64,000 nt of DNA from Amycolatopsis sacchari (GCF_900114035.1 NZ_FORP01000004.1:124001-188000), one strand, 5' to 3'; positions 42,888 to 51,460 are shown, counted from the first letter of the stretch. A program made the numbers and translations. The notes: generated by a model from the sequence alone, not told the origin.

Positions 42888-43367
42888 TCACGGCACCACT
42901 TCGAACTGCCCCAAGGGAGTCGAACCGTGCCACGGATTTCCCACCGTGACAGCGCTACCTTCGAAATGCCCCAACGGAATCGGGTCATGCCAGGGATTTC
43001 CGCCCGTCACCGCACCGCCGTCGAGATGCCCCAACGGCACCACACCATGCCACGGATTTCCGGCCGCCACCGCACCACCGTCGACATGCCCCAACGGCAC
43101 CACACCATGCCACGGATTTCCGATCGTCACCGCGCCACCGTCGATGCGCCCCAGCGGCACCAAACCGTGCCACGGATGTCCCAGCCTCACCGCGCATCCG
43201 GTGCCACCCAGAACCGAAACCGATCCCTGCGCAGCAAGCCCGTCAGCGCGAGCGAGCACGTACGATCCGTGTGGCAGCGCCTCATCGCTCACGAGCGCCG
43301 CTACGCCACCCGCGGCCAACGCGGTACCCGCGACCGCGAACGCCACCATCGCCGTCCTCGCGCCCAT
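42888..43367 (-). CDS. Membrane-anchored/secreted protein of five 20-residue repeats
   Basis: 159 residues. Residues 6-26 are a hydrophobic signal or anchor (MVAFAVAGTALAAGGVAALV). After a short linker come five tandem 20-residue repeats (residues 59-158) with consensus AVTxGNPWHGVVPLGHxDGG; the PWH and PLG positions are nearly fixed. GGGGAGGAATGAG ahead of ATG 43367 gives a strong ribosome site, and the hydrophobic N-terminus favours a real gene over a shadow. No family recognised. Each unit carries one or two His and a Trp, so metal or glycan binding is conceivable. It follows a transglycosylase gene on the same strand by 113 bp. Confidence 0.72.
   Translation of the reverse strand: MGARTAMVAFAVAGTALAAGGVAALVSDEALPHGSYVLARADGLAAQGSVSVLGGTGCAVRLGHPWHGLVPLGRIDGGAVTIGNPWHGVVPLGHVDGGAVAAGNPWHGVVPLGHLDGGAVTGGNPWHDPIPLGHFEGSAVTVGNPWHGSTPLGQFEVVP
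42891..43193 (-). repeat. Five tandem 60-bp repeats inside the repeat-protein gene
   Basis: The five 20-codon units are also similar at DNA level: on the plus strand each contains a version of CCAACGGCACCACACCATGC followed by CACGGATTTCCG-like sequence. Third-position differences are present, so the copies are not recent exact duplications. Unit number could vary between strains by slippage or recombination. Confidence 0.85.
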
Positions 43368-43443
43368 CTCATTCCTCCCCTTTCGCCCTGGAATCCCGTA
43401 CCGGACGCTAGTGGCACGGGCGGAGGGAGGACGTCCGTCGCGC

Positions 43444-43479
43444 TACGTATCCCGCGTAAGCAGATTTACGTATCTCGCG
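43444..43479. promoter_or_regulatory. Direct repeats upstream of the repeat-protein gene
   Basis: TACGTATCCCGCG (43444-43456) and TACGTATCTCGCG (43467-43479) differ at one base and are spaced 23 bp, close to two helical turns. They lie in the 113-bp gap between the transglycosylase stop and the repeat-protein start, 77-112 bp before that start, so they are probably protein-binding sites for its promoter. The regulator is unknown. Confidence 0.5.
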
Positions 43480-43480
43480 G

Positions 43481-44239
43481 TCAGTACCCGCGGTAACCGC
43501 CGCCGGAGCTGAGCGACTTCAGCCCGGGGTGGCTGTCGAACCCACCGTAGCGGGCGACGGTGTACCGCACTCCCGCGATGATGTTGTCCACGGGGTTGAA
43601 GATGTCGTCGTGGCCGGGCAGCTTGTACGCGTCGAACGTGAAGTCCGTGCACTGCATCAGACCCTTCGACGGATGTCCGGCGCGCGCGTTCGCGTCCCAC
43701 CGGTTCACCGCCTCCGGATCACCGTCGGACTCCTTGTCGATGACGGTGCGGATGGCCTCAATGTCCTCAATGGACACCGGGACGCCCTGCGCCTGCAGGA
43801 TCTCGATCGCCTCGCCGATCCAGCGGGACAGACGGTCGCCGGCAGGCGCGGGAGCGGCTTCGGCGGGAACCACGACCGGGGTCGCCACGGCCTCGAGTTC
43901 CGCGGCGCCCTCGGCGGGCTGCGGCGCGGGCTGCCCACCGCCCAGCGGAAGCACGGCGCCGACCTCACCGGGCGCGGTGACGGGCTCCGCCAGGTCGGCC
44001 ATCGCCGCGAGCGGCAACGACACAGCGCCGGAGCCGCTGCCGGTGGCAGGTGCCGGGGCGGGGGAACCGCCAGGTCCGGCAAGCGCCAGCGGACTGGCCG
44101 TGCCCGCGACGGACAGGGCGAGCAACCCGGCGGACACCGCCGTCCGGGCACCGAGCCGTCCTGATGCCCGGTGGCGGGGTGCTGCGGAGAAGGGCAGGGC
44201 AATGCGTTTCGCGCGCACGTTCGCGCAGTGGTTTCCCAC
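43481..44239 (-). CDS. Secreted transglycosylase (SLT-like)
   Basis: 252 residues. Residues 31-55 form a signal or anchor segment; residues 56-135 are an Ala/Pro-rich linker; the C-terminal domain has the lysozyme-like SLT signature IRTVIDKESDGDPEAVNRWD (catalytic Glu170), SKGLMQ and NPVDNIIAGVRYTVARYGG. It should cleave peptidoglycan glycan strands outside the membrane. GTG 44239 is preferred because GAGGAG lies 11 bases upstream; GTG 44218 is an alternative. The long leader with a hairpin next to the ribosome site hints at post-transcriptional control. Confidence 0.85.
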   Translation of the reverse strand: MGNHCANVRAKRIALPFSAAPRHRASGRLGARTAVSAGLLALSVAGTASPLALAGPGGSPAPAPATGSGSGAVSLPLAAMADLAEPVTAPGEVGAVLPLGGGQPAPQPAEGAAELEAVATPVVVPAEAAPAPAGDRLSRWIGEAIEILQAQGVPVSIEDIEAIRTVIDKESDGDPEAVNRWDANARAGHPSKGLMQCTDFTFDAYKLPGHDDIFNPVDNIIAGVRYTVARYGGFDSHPGLKSLSSGGGYRGY

Positions 44240-44255
44240 GGGGAAAGGGTCTCCT

Positions 44256-44282
44256 CGGGTCGGGGCATGACGCGCCGACCCG
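44256..44282 (-). promoter_or_regulatory. Leader hairpin beside the transglycosylase ribosome site
   Basis: CGGGTCGG (44256-44263) and CCGACCCG (44275-44282) form an 8-bp perfect stem with an 11-base loop in the leader. The 3' arm in the RNA ends just before GAGGAG, so the stem could hide or expose the ribosome site. I looked for c-di-AMP (ydaO) riboswitch consensus, common before actinobacterial cell-wall hydrolases, and could not identify it. Confidence 0.4.
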
Positions 44283-44339
44283 TCGGGGGCCAGGCCGGCT
44301 GGTCCACGGTCGGCGGGAAAACCGCAGATCACCGCTGGA

Positions 44340-44710
44340 CCTGAGCCAGGTTACGAAACCAAAAACGAGATATCACGCGACGGTGACGATCGCCACACGT
44401 TTACCACGTTTGCGCAATTCCCTTTGTGGGCACGAAATCCCAGCTCAGCCCTGTTTCTTCACACTCCGTGAAACCCTTGCTACTCCGCATCCAGCACGCG
44501 AATCACATCCCTGTAATTCCGCGAAACCCTCCCTAAAACACCACCAACGCCACCTCGGCCGTCGCTGTCACACCACCTTCCTCACGCGCCCGGATACCCT
44601 CTCCGGATCACCGGAACCTGGCGGAACCCTGGAACAACGTTCACCCCTCTACCCGATCCCTCCTCCGCCCCTCTCGTATGAGCCAGCGAAACCGCTCAGT
44701 CCACCGTGGA
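44340..44710. other. Gene-free, relatively AT-rich spacer
   Basis: About 370 bp with clearly lower GC than the surrounding genes, between the transglycosylase leader and the end of the membrane-protein gene. No open frame with sensible codon use, RNA gene or strong terminator was seen. It probably holds the transglycosylase promoter and 5' leader. Confidence 0.5.
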
Positions 44711-45325
44711 TCAACCTCCGGGCAGCGTGTACCCGAGCGCGATGTCGAGCGTCGTGGCGAAGGTCAGGTACATCAGCCACAGCCCGGTGACCACGTGGAA
44801 GAACCCCAGCACCCGCTCGGCGGGGTTGCTGCTTTCGTCGCCCCGGCGGCCGCCGATCCGGAAACTGGCGAAGAACTCGCTGACGTAGACCGCTGTCAGC
44901 CCGGAAAACAACAGCCCGACCGGCCAAGCACCCGCCGAGAAGAACACGACCACGCCCAGCACCGAGATGATCGTGAACGCGATCGCCATCAGCCCGGTGG
45001 GCCGGACGTCGTTGCCCTGATAACGGTTCCAGCCCAATGCGAACCAGTGGATGCCGTAGGCGGAAAACGCCAGCGCGGCCATGTACAAGGCCGGTTCCCG
45101 CAGCGAGCCGAACCACGTCAGCGCCGCGAACAGGTAGACCCCGGTGACGAACTGGCAGAACCCGGGCAGCCAGATGCCCCAGACGCCGGTGGCCCTGTCC
45201 ACCGCCGGACCGCGTGGCGGCGCGCGGAACAGCTCCTGCGGACCGTAGATGAGATACCCGGTGCCCAGGCCGAAGAAGCCCAGCACCACCGGAACGAACG
45301 CACTTGTGTGGAACTGGATGCCCAC
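44711..45325 (-). CDS. Six-helix membrane protein, possibly GPR1/FUN34/YaaH-like
   Basis: 204-residue integral membrane protein with six hydrophobic stretches. The pattern FVPVVLGFFGLGTGYLIYG, GIWLPGFCQFVTGVYLF, and ALAFSAYGIHWFALGWNRYQG resembles the acetate/succinate channel family (SatP/YaaH) in layout, but the NPAPLGL-type signature of that family is absent, so the match is tentative. GTG 45325 with a GAGG 6 bases before it; the frame extends further upstream without a better site. Nearby genes do not clarify its cargo. Confidence 0.7.
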   Translation of the reverse strand: MGIQFHTSAFVPVVLGFFGLGTGYLIYGPQELFRAPPRGPAVDRATGVWGIWLPGFCQFVTGVYLFAALTWFGSLREPALYMAALAFSAYGIHWFALGWNRYQGNDVRPTGLMAIAFTIISVLGVVVFFSAGAWPVGLLFSGLTAVYVSEFFASFRIGGRRGDESSNPAERVLGFFHVVTGLWLMYLTFATTLDIALGYTLPGG

Positions 45326-45537
45326 GGCGACCTCGCTTTCCCGTTCTTTCTCGCCAGCATGGGAGCGTTCTTGCGGGAACGCAAACGTGGTATCCGCTCG
45401 AACGGATGAAAACACCCCGTTTTAAGTGGACTACGCCCGGAAAACACCCCGATCCAGCTACGACTTTTGGCTAGTTACGCCGAACCGATCAACACGGTAC
45501 GGTCGGTTTAGAACGTCAGAGCGGACTGGAGGGCGCG

Positions 45538-46878
45538 ATGACAGCAAAGGTGGTGGCGGTGGACGTCACCGACGTCCGGTTTCCCACGTCTCGGGAACTC
45601 GACGGTTCGGACGCGATGAACGAGGCGCCGGACTATTCGGCGGCGTACGTCGTGCTGCGGACCGACGACGCGGCGCTGCCCGAGGGCCACGGGTTCACGT
45701 TCACGATCGGCCGCGGCACCGAGCTGGCCGTGCGGGCCGCCCAGCTCGTGGGCGAGCGCCTACGCGGGATGACGGTGGCGGAGCTCGTCGGCGATCTCGG
45801 CGGGCTGTGGCGGCACCTCACAGGTGACAGCCAGTTGCGCTGGCTCGGTCCGGACAAGGGCGTGATCCACCTCGGCACAGCTGCCGTGGTGAACGCGGTG
45901 TGGGACCTGGCGGCGAAGCTCGCGGGGCAACCGTTGTGGCGGTACCTGGCGGGGTTCTCGCCGCAGCAGCTGGTCGACGTGGTCGACTGGCGTTACCTGC
46001 GGGACGCGCTGACGCCCGAAGCGGCGCTGGAGTTGCTCGCCCGGCAGGAGCCCGGGCGTACGAGCCGTATCGAACACCTGCTGCGGCACGGCTATCCGGC
46101 GTACACCACCAGTGCGGGTTGGCTCGGCTACGACGACGCGAAACTGCGGCGCTTGTGCCAGGAGGCCGTCGACGCGGGCTGGGACGCGATCAAGCTGAAG
46201 GTGGGCGCCGATCTCGAAGCGGACCGGCGCCGGTGTGCCATCGCCCGCTCCGTACTGGGCCCGGAACGGCGGCTGATGATCGACGCCAACCAGGTGCTCG
46301 GGGTCGAGGAGGCGGTCGCATGGTTCCGCGAGCTGGCCGAGTTCGACGTGTACTGGTTCGAAGAACCGACGAGCCCCGACGACGTGCTCGGGCACGCGGC
46401 GATCGCCGCCCGGATCTCGCCGACGCTCGTCGCGACCGGCGAGCACACGCAGAACGCCGTGGTGTTCAAGCAGCTGTTCCAGGCGAAGGCGCTCGGCGTG
46501 TGCCAGCTCGACGCGTGCCGCGTCGGCGGGGTCAACGAGGCGGTGGCCGTCCTGCTCCTGGCGGCGGCGCACGGCGTGCCGGTGTGCCCGCACGCGGGTG
46601 GCGTCGGCCTGTGTGAGCTCGTGCAGCACCTGGCGATGTTCGACTTCGTCGCGGTCAGTGGCTCGATGGAGGGCAGGATGATCGAGTACGTGGACCACCT
46701 GCACGAGCACTTCGTCGATCCGGTGCGGATGCGCGGTTCTCGTTACCTGGCGCCCACGGCTCCGGGTTACAGCGCGCGCATGCGTCCGGAATCCCTTGCG
46801 GCACACCGCTTTCCGGACGGCCCGATATGGGCGGATACCGCACAGCCAGCTGCCACAACAGAAGGGAGGGGACGATGA
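45538..46878 (+). CDS. fucD: L-fuconate dehydratase
   Basis: 446-residue enolase-superfamily dehydratase forming 2-keto-3-deoxy-L-fuconate. Motifs match Xanthomonas FucD and human ENOSF1 as I recall them: DVRFPTSRELDGSDAMN, PDYSAAYVVLRTD, FTIGRGTE, LRWLGPDKGVIHL, YPAYTTSAGWLGY, IKLKVGADLEADRRR (catalytic Lys), MIDANQVLG, EEPTSPDDVLGHAAI, TGEHTQNAVVFKQL, CPHAGGVGLCELVQHL. ATG 45538 has CTGGAGGG 4 bases upstream. No other fucose genes adjoin it, although the sugar operon at 2.4-12.9 kb has general sugar-acid enzymes. The last ~15 residues are extra. Confidence 0.93.
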   Translation: MTAKVVAVDVTDVRFPTSRELDGSDAMNEAPDYSAAYVVLRTDDAALPEGHGFTFTIGRGTELAVRAAQLVGERLRGMTVAELVGDLGGLWRHLTGDSQLRWLGPDKGVIHLGTAAVVNAVWDLAAKLAGQPLWRYLAGFSPQQLVDVVDWRYLRDALTPEAALELLARQEPGRTSRIEHLLRHGYPAYTTSAGWLGYDDAKLRRLCQEAVDAGWDAIKLKVGADLEADRRRCAIARSVLGPERRLMIDANQVLGVEEAVAWFRELAEFDVYWFEEPTSPDDVLGHAAIAARISPTLVATGEHTQNAVVFKQLFQAKALGVCQLDACRVGGVNEAVAVLLLAAAHGVPVCPHAGGVGLCELVQHLAMFDFVAVSGSMEGRMIEYVDHLHEHFVDPVRMRGSRYLAPTAPGYSARMRPESLAAHRFPDGPIWADTAQPAATTEGRGR

Positions 46879-47323
46879 CAGGTCACCCGGCTGGTGCGTG
46901 ACGCGAGCGGCGAGGTCCGCCGGTTCGTCCTCGACATGGCGGATTGCGTCCTTGCTCCCCAAGGTAGCACGCTGGGCTCCCGGCCCCCCGGGCGAGCGTG
47001 AAGCGGTGTTCACCTCTAGGCGGCGCGATCGCGCGGTGCACGACGGTCAAGAACGTCAACTCCCACAACATCGAGGGCGAGAATCCGCCGCACTCAGCAC
47101 GCAAGCAAAGACCGTCAGCAGGGCTTGCACAGTGGGGCCGCGGATCGCGCGGGGGGCGACCGCCTTACCCACTGGCGGACAGCTCATATGGGTGGTTCGA
47201 GAACCGGAACAGGACGAACCCCCACGGCGAGGGGCAGCACCACCTTGCCTGGCTGACGGCGTTACGGTGACTGCCGGACAGCTCGTAGGAGCTGGTTGGG
47301 GAACCGGAACAGGAGGAGGTGGC
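46879..47323. other. Spacer with a 46-bp imperfect direct repeat
   Basis: No convincing gene. CTGGCGGACAGCTC... (47172-47217) and CTGCCGGACAGCTC... (47271-47316) are imperfect copies spaced 99 bp; both end in GAACCGGAACAGGA. The first copy contains GGTTCGAGAACC, a small hairpin, and the second overlaps the ribosome site of the next gene. Probably a dispersed intergenic element. A small open frame at 46,998-47,270 has poor codon use and is not called. Confidence 0.6.
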
Positions 47324-47749
47324 ATGACCGCGACGGCAGCGCTGGCCGGGGTGGCGTGTCTCTGGCTGGGGATGGTACTGGCGATCTCGTTCCTCGAGGC
47401 GCCGCTGAAGTTCCGGGCCCCGGACGTGACCGTCCGAATCGGACTCGGCATCGGAAGGCTCGTGTTCCGTGCCCTCAACGCGGTTGAGGCGGCACTCGCA
47501 GTGGTGGTCGTGGTGACGCTGATCGCGGGCCACGTGCCGGGGCCGGTTCTGGGGACGGCAGTGGCGGCCGTCGGCGTGCTGGCACTGCAACTGGTGGCGA
47601 TCCGGCCCGTGCTCAACCGGCGGTCCGACCGGGTGCTCGCAGGGGAAGACCCGCCGCGGTCGCGGGCGCACCTGGGCTACGTGGGCACGGAGGTGGTGAA
47701 GGTCGCGCTCCTGCTGGCCGCGGGAGTACTGGCGTTGTCCGGCCTGTAG
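47324..47749 (+). CDS. Small four-helix membrane protein
   Basis: 141-residue membrane protein with four predicted helices (LAGVACLWLGMVLAISFLEA, FRALNAVEAALAVVVVVTLI, VLGTAVAAVGVLALQLVAI, VVKVALLLAAGVLALSGL). The first helix followed by SFLEAPLKFRAPDVT and the fourth by a short tail match an uncharacterised actinobacterial and proteobacterial membrane protein type; no function is known to me. ATG 47324 has a strong GGAGGAGGT site. It is followed by an 855-bp repeat-rich gap. Confidence 0.8.
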   Translation: MTATAALAGVACLWLGMVLAISFLEAPLKFRAPDVTVRIGLGIGRLVFRALNAVEAALAVVVVVTLIAGHVPGPVLGTAVAAVGVLALQLVAIRPVLNRRSDRVLAGEDPPRSRAHLGYVGTEVVKVALLLAAGVLALSGL

Positions 47750-48605
47750 GGCCGTCGGGCTGCCCGCCGCCCGTCGGCTGATGCCGCCTAGCGCCGGGGT
47801 ACACGGTCCGGCACCCAGGTCCTGCCCGGCCCCGCCCCGCCTGACCTTGCACGCCTTCGCACCCGATCCTGCACCGCCCAGCACACCGGCCCCGTTCGCG
47901 TCTCCCGCCCAGCACACCGGCCCCGTTCGCGTCTTGCCTGCCTCCACCGGCCGAACGCTGCGCCCCACGGCCCGATCTCGCCTGACCTGCGCCGCCCGGC
48001 ACCCGATCCTGCCGTGCCTGGCCTGCGCGGTCCGGCATCCGATCGCCTGGCCCGCCTGGCCTGGCATCTCAAGCACCCGATCCCGCCTCGCCCGCCTGGC
48101 CCCCTCCGCCCAGCACATCTGCCCGGTATCGCGCCTTGCCTGCCTCGCGCCTGCCGACACGCTGCGCCCTACGGCCCGATCTCGCCTGACCCGATGCCTG
48201 CCCGCCCGGGCGAGGCAACCGGCGACTCGGCACGAGAGCCCTCAGCGGCAACCACCGTCGATCGTCATGTCTGCCCCGCCGTCCACGGGCAAGACCCGCC
48301 CTGACCGCGACCCGACCAGCCGCGGCGCCCGACCAGGCACAACCAGCAACGACGCACGGTCCGCGGCATCACCGCAAGCCGCTACCACCACGCGGCCACG
48401 CCAGCACATGCCCGCATCGCCAAAGCCGCGTCACCAACGCGGCCGCGCCACCGCCAACTGCGGCGCCACCACAGGCCCGCGCCGCCGTGCGGCCACGCCA
48501 GCACACGCCCGCATCACCGCAAGCCGCGGCACCGCGCGCAAGGCCGCATCACCCAGCCACGGCGGGCCCCAAGCCCACCACCAAGCCGCCACCCCACAAC
48601 CCACC
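47750..48605. repeat. Repeat-rich, strand-biased intergenic island
   Basis: No gene supported in 855 bp, although the C-rich plus strand keeps long open frames by chance. Repeats include a 29-bp unit identical at 47874-47902 and 47905-47933; a 33-bp unit (32 matches) at 47955-47987 and 48159-48191; and a 30-bp unit (28 matches) at 48392-48421 and 48489-48518. Function unknown; perhaps decayed coding sequence or an expanding intergenic repeat. Confidence 0.7.
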
Positions 48606-49343
48606 TCACCGGCGGGTGCTGTCCTCCACAAAGCGCGCCGCGATGATGTTCAGCTTCACGTTCTCGTGTTGGGAGCGCGTCGTCAGCATCTGGAACGCCT
48701 CGTCTTCCGTGATGCGGTGCGCGGCCATCAGGATCCCCTTCGCCTGCTCGATCACCGCCCGCGACTGCATCGCGATCCGCAGGTGCCGCACCTGCTCCCG
48801 CGCCTGCGTCGCGCGGTGGGACAGGCGCAGCACCGTCGTCACGACGAGGGTGTACAGCTCCAGGATCTGCTGGTCCAGCTCCAGGAAACCATGTCCGCCG
48901 AACCCGAAGAGGTTGATCGCGCCCGAAAAGCCCTCGGCCACCGCGAGGGGCGACGCCAGGTAACTGCCGACCCCGTGCTCCCTCGCCACAGTGGTGAAGT
49001 GCGGCCACAGCTGCCGCGCCGTGTCGATCTCCACGCGGACGATCTCGCCGGTCCGGGCCGCACGGAGACAGGGCCCGTCCCCCTCGTCGTACTGCGCGGA
49101 GTCGATCTTCACGGCCACTTCGTGCGTCGTCGCGGCGGTGGTGGCACCTTCGGCGCGCACCAGGGTGATCGAGGCCATGTCGGCACCGGGCACGACACGC
49201 ACCACCTGCTCGCACACGGCCTGCAGCAGCGCACCGGGATCATCGGTGACGGCGACCGTGTCCGACAACGCCTCGAGCGCCTGCCGCACCTCGTCGAGGT
49301 GTGCCGACGATCCGCCCGGCAGCTCGCTCATCGTGGCCTGCAT
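48606..49343 (-). CDS. GAF-ANTAR domain regulator
   Basis: 245 residues: GAF domain (about 20-165, with DMASITLVRAEG, YDEGDGPCLRAARTGEIV and GVGSYLASPLAV) and a C-terminal ANTAR domain (about 180-240, AVIEQAKGILMAAHRITEDEAFQMLTTRSQHENVKLNIIA). Predicted RNA-binding antiterminator sensing a small ligand or redox state. ATG 49343 or 49331 can both serve. It is divergent from the DUF4232-like lipoprotein gene (159 bp). Paralogue of the protein at 16,407-17,114. Confidence 0.9.
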   Translation of the reverse strand: MQATMSELPGGSSAHLDEVRQALEALSDTVAVTDDPGALLQAVCEQVVRVVPGADMASITLVRAEGATTAATTHEVAVKIDSAQYDEGDGPCLRAARTGEIVRVEIDTARQLWPHFTTVAREHGVGSYLASPLAVAEGFSGAINLFGFGGHGFLELDQQILELYTLVVTTVLRLSHRATQAREQVRHLRIAMQSRAVIEQAKGILMAAHRITEDEAFQMLTTRSQHENVKLNIIAARFVEDSTRR

Positions 49344-49502
49344 CCTCCGTCGTCCAGTCGCGGGAGGCGGACGACGCGGAACGGCCGTCCACCGGTAGCC
49401 GCTGGCTGGTCAACGGACTGCGGCAAGTTTACCCAAGCCCCCCAGTGGGTACTACAGGCTGTTACGCTCCCCGCAGTTCGCCGAACCAGGGGGGTCCACA
49501 CC

Positions 49503-50051
49503 GTGCGCGCACTCCCCGCCGTGCTGCTCCTCACCCTGCTCGCGTCCTGCGGAAAAGCCGCTCACCCCGACAACGGGATCGAGCCGCCGCTGCTGACGGT
49601 CGGCCCCAGCACCCCGGTCGACACCCCCGGCCCACGCTGCCCGGACTCCGGACTGAGCGTCACCGCGGGCGAGGTCGACGCCGCGCTCGGGCACCGCGCC
49701 AGCGTGCTCACCGCCACCAACTGCGGCACCACACCCGTCCACCTCGACGGCTACCCCGCGATCCGGCTCCTCGACGCCACCCGCGCACCGCTCGCCGTCA
49801 CGGTCGCGCACGACTCCTCGTACATGGCGATCGACCCCGGCCCCGCCCCACTCACCGTCGCACCCGGTGGCCGCGCCCTGACGGTGCTTTCGTGGTCCAA
49901 CACCGTCACCTACGGCGACTCCGCGACCGGCGCCTTCGTCGAGGTCGTCCCGCTCCCCGGCGCCGCCGCGCAAACCCTCCCGCTCGACACCGACCTCGGC
50001 ACCACCGGCAGCCTCACCGTCACGGCCTGGGCGTCGAGCCTGCGCAGCTGA
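49503..50051 (+). CDS. Lipoprotein, DUF4232-like
   Basis: 182-residue predicted lipoprotein. Signal ALPAVLLLTLLASCGKA with lipidation at Cys16. The mature part has CPDSGLSVTAGEVDAALGHRA, a TNCGTTPVHLDGYPAIRLLD motif and a late Ser/Thr-rich beta segment, the pattern of DUF4232 secreted proteins of actinobacteria. Function unknown. GTG 49503. It lies 44 bp before the P450 gene on the same strand, but shared transcription is not evident from sequence. Confidence 0.82.
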   Translation: MRALPAVLLLTLLASCGKAAHPDNGIEPPLLTVGPSTPVDTPGPRCPDSGLSVTAGEVDAALGHRASVLTATNCGTTPVHLDGYPAIRLLDATRAPLAVTVAHDSSYMAIDPGPAPLTVAPGGRALTVLSWSNTVTYGDSATGAFVEVVPLPGAAAQTLPLDTDLGTTGSLTVTAWASSLRS

Positions 50052-50095
50052 CCACAGATCGACATCCGCCACCACCACGGGATACGTTCGAGTCC

Positions 50096-51421
50096 GTGGA
50101 GACGAGGGCACTCACGACGCGGATCCGGGACAGCGCCAAGCCGGTGGTCCGCTGGGGACTGCGGCACGCACTCGCCCGCACCGCCGTGCGGACCGCGGCG
50201 AAGCGGGGCGACCTGCAGGCCCGGCTCATCACCCAGGCCGGAACCACCGCGACCGCCGGGCTTTCCGGGCTCTTCGACGAGATCCGGGCACACGGCCCCC
50301 TGCTCAAGGGCAGCTTCGCCTACATCACCACCAGTCACGCCGCCGTCAAAGAGGTGCTGACCAGCAACGACTTCCAGGCCGGGTTCGGCACGGTCGAGAA
50401 CGCGTTCGTCGCGCGGCTCGACGCGTGGTCCGAGCCCGGGCACGTGCACCCCGTCGAGCGGCCGTCCCTGCTGGTCACCGAGCCCCCCGACCACACCCGG
50501 TACCGCAAGCTCGTCACGCGCGTGTTCACCGCCCGCGCCGTGGAGAACCTCCGCGCCCGCACCGAGCAGATCGCCGCCGGGCTGCTGGACTCCCTCGACC
50601 CGGCGCGGCCCGTCGACCTCGTCGAGACCTACTGCAGCCTGCTGCCCGTCACCGTCATCGCCGAGATCCTCGGAGTGCCCGAGCACGAACGGAAACGCGT
50701 CCTCGAACTCGGTGCCGCCGCCGCGCCCAGCCTCGACATGGGCCTGTCGTGGCGCCAGTTCCGCGCGGTCGACTCGGCGCTGGCGTCCTTCGACGCCTGG
50801 CTGCGCGACCACCTCGACCACCTGCGCGCGCATCCCGGCGACAACCTGCTCAGCCGGCTCGTCGCCGCGAAGGAGGACGGCGTCGGCCTCACCGACCAGG
50901 AGCTGCGGTCCACCGCCGGGCTCGTGCTCGCCGCCGGTTTCGAGACCACCGTGAACCTGCTCGGCAACGGAATCGCCCTGCTGCACCGGAACCCCGCGGA
51001 ACTGGACACCCTCCGGCGTGAACCGGAGCTGTGGCCCATCGCCGTCGAGGAGATCCTGCGCACCGATCCGCCCGTGCTGCTCACCGGGCGCTCGTGCGTC
51101 CGCGACACCGAGGTGCTGGGCGTGCCGGTCCGTGCCGGATCCCTCGTCACCACCGTCCTCGCCGGAGCGAACCGCGACCCCGCCGTCTTCACCGATCCCG
51201 GCCGCTTCGACGTCCGCCGCGAGAACGCCCGCGACCACGTCTCCTTCTCGGCCGGACGGCACTACTGCCTCGGTGCGGCACTCGCGCGGATGGAGGGTGA
51301 GGTCGGGCTGCGGGCGTTGTTCGACCGGTTCCCCGGCCTGACGCTGCTGCCGGGCGCCACCCGGCGCGGCACGCGGATCCTGCGTGGCTACGAAACGCTA
51401 CCCGCCCGGCTGCGTGGCTGA
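50096..51421 (+). CDS. Cytochrome P450
   Basis: 441-residue soluble bacterial P450. Helix-I oxygen-binding motif LVLAAGFETTVNLLGNG, ExxR in VEEILRTDP, and heme loop VSFSAGRHYCLGAALAR with the axial Cys are all intact. The N-terminus has an extra ~40 residues (IRDSAKPVVRWGLRHALART) seen in some CYP families. GTG 50096 is chosen at the first in-frame start after the lipoprotein stop. Needs a ferredoxin and reductase; the FprB-type protein at 52,964-54,460 is a candidate. Substrate unknown. Confidence 0.94.
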   Translation: METRALTTRIRDSAKPVVRWGLRHALARTAVRTAAKRGDLQARLITQAGTTATAGLSGLFDEIRAHGPLLKGSFAYITTSHAAVKEVLTSNDFQAGFGTVENAFVARLDAWSEPGHVHPVERPSLLVTEPPDHTRYRKLVTRVFTARAVENLRARTEQIAAGLLDSLDPARPVDLVETYCSLLPVTVIAEILGVPEHERKRVLELGAAAAPSLDMGLSWRQFRAVDSALASFDAWLRDHLDHLRAHPGDNLLSRLVAAKEDGVGLTDQELRSTAGLVLAAGFETTVNLLGNGIALLHRNPAELDTLRREPELWPIAVEEILRTDPPVLLTGRSCVRDTEVLGVPVRAGSLVTTVLAGANRDPAVFTDPGRFDVRRENARDHVSFSAGRHYCLGAALARMEGEVGLRALFDRFPGLTLLPGATRRGTRILRGYETLPARLRG

Positions 51422-51460
51422 ACGCGTTTTCCGCGCTGCGGGCGAGGGTATCTTCCCGCC

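Noticed and set aside
42891-43193. CRISPR array reading of the 60-bp repeats
   Set aside because: Units are degenerate, contiguous, without unique spacers, and fit a 20-codon protein repeat.
44240-44700. c-di-AMP (ydaO) riboswitch before the transglycosylase
   Set aside because: Expected context, but conserved sequence blocks could not be found by eye.
46998-47270. 90-codon frame before the small membrane protein
   Set aside because: Composition unlike local genes and it runs through the direct-repeat unit; no ribosome site.
47781-50051. A 756-residue plus-strand frame
   Set aside because: Its last 182 residues are the real lipoprotein; the remainder crosses repeats and the antisense of the GAF-ANTAR gene.
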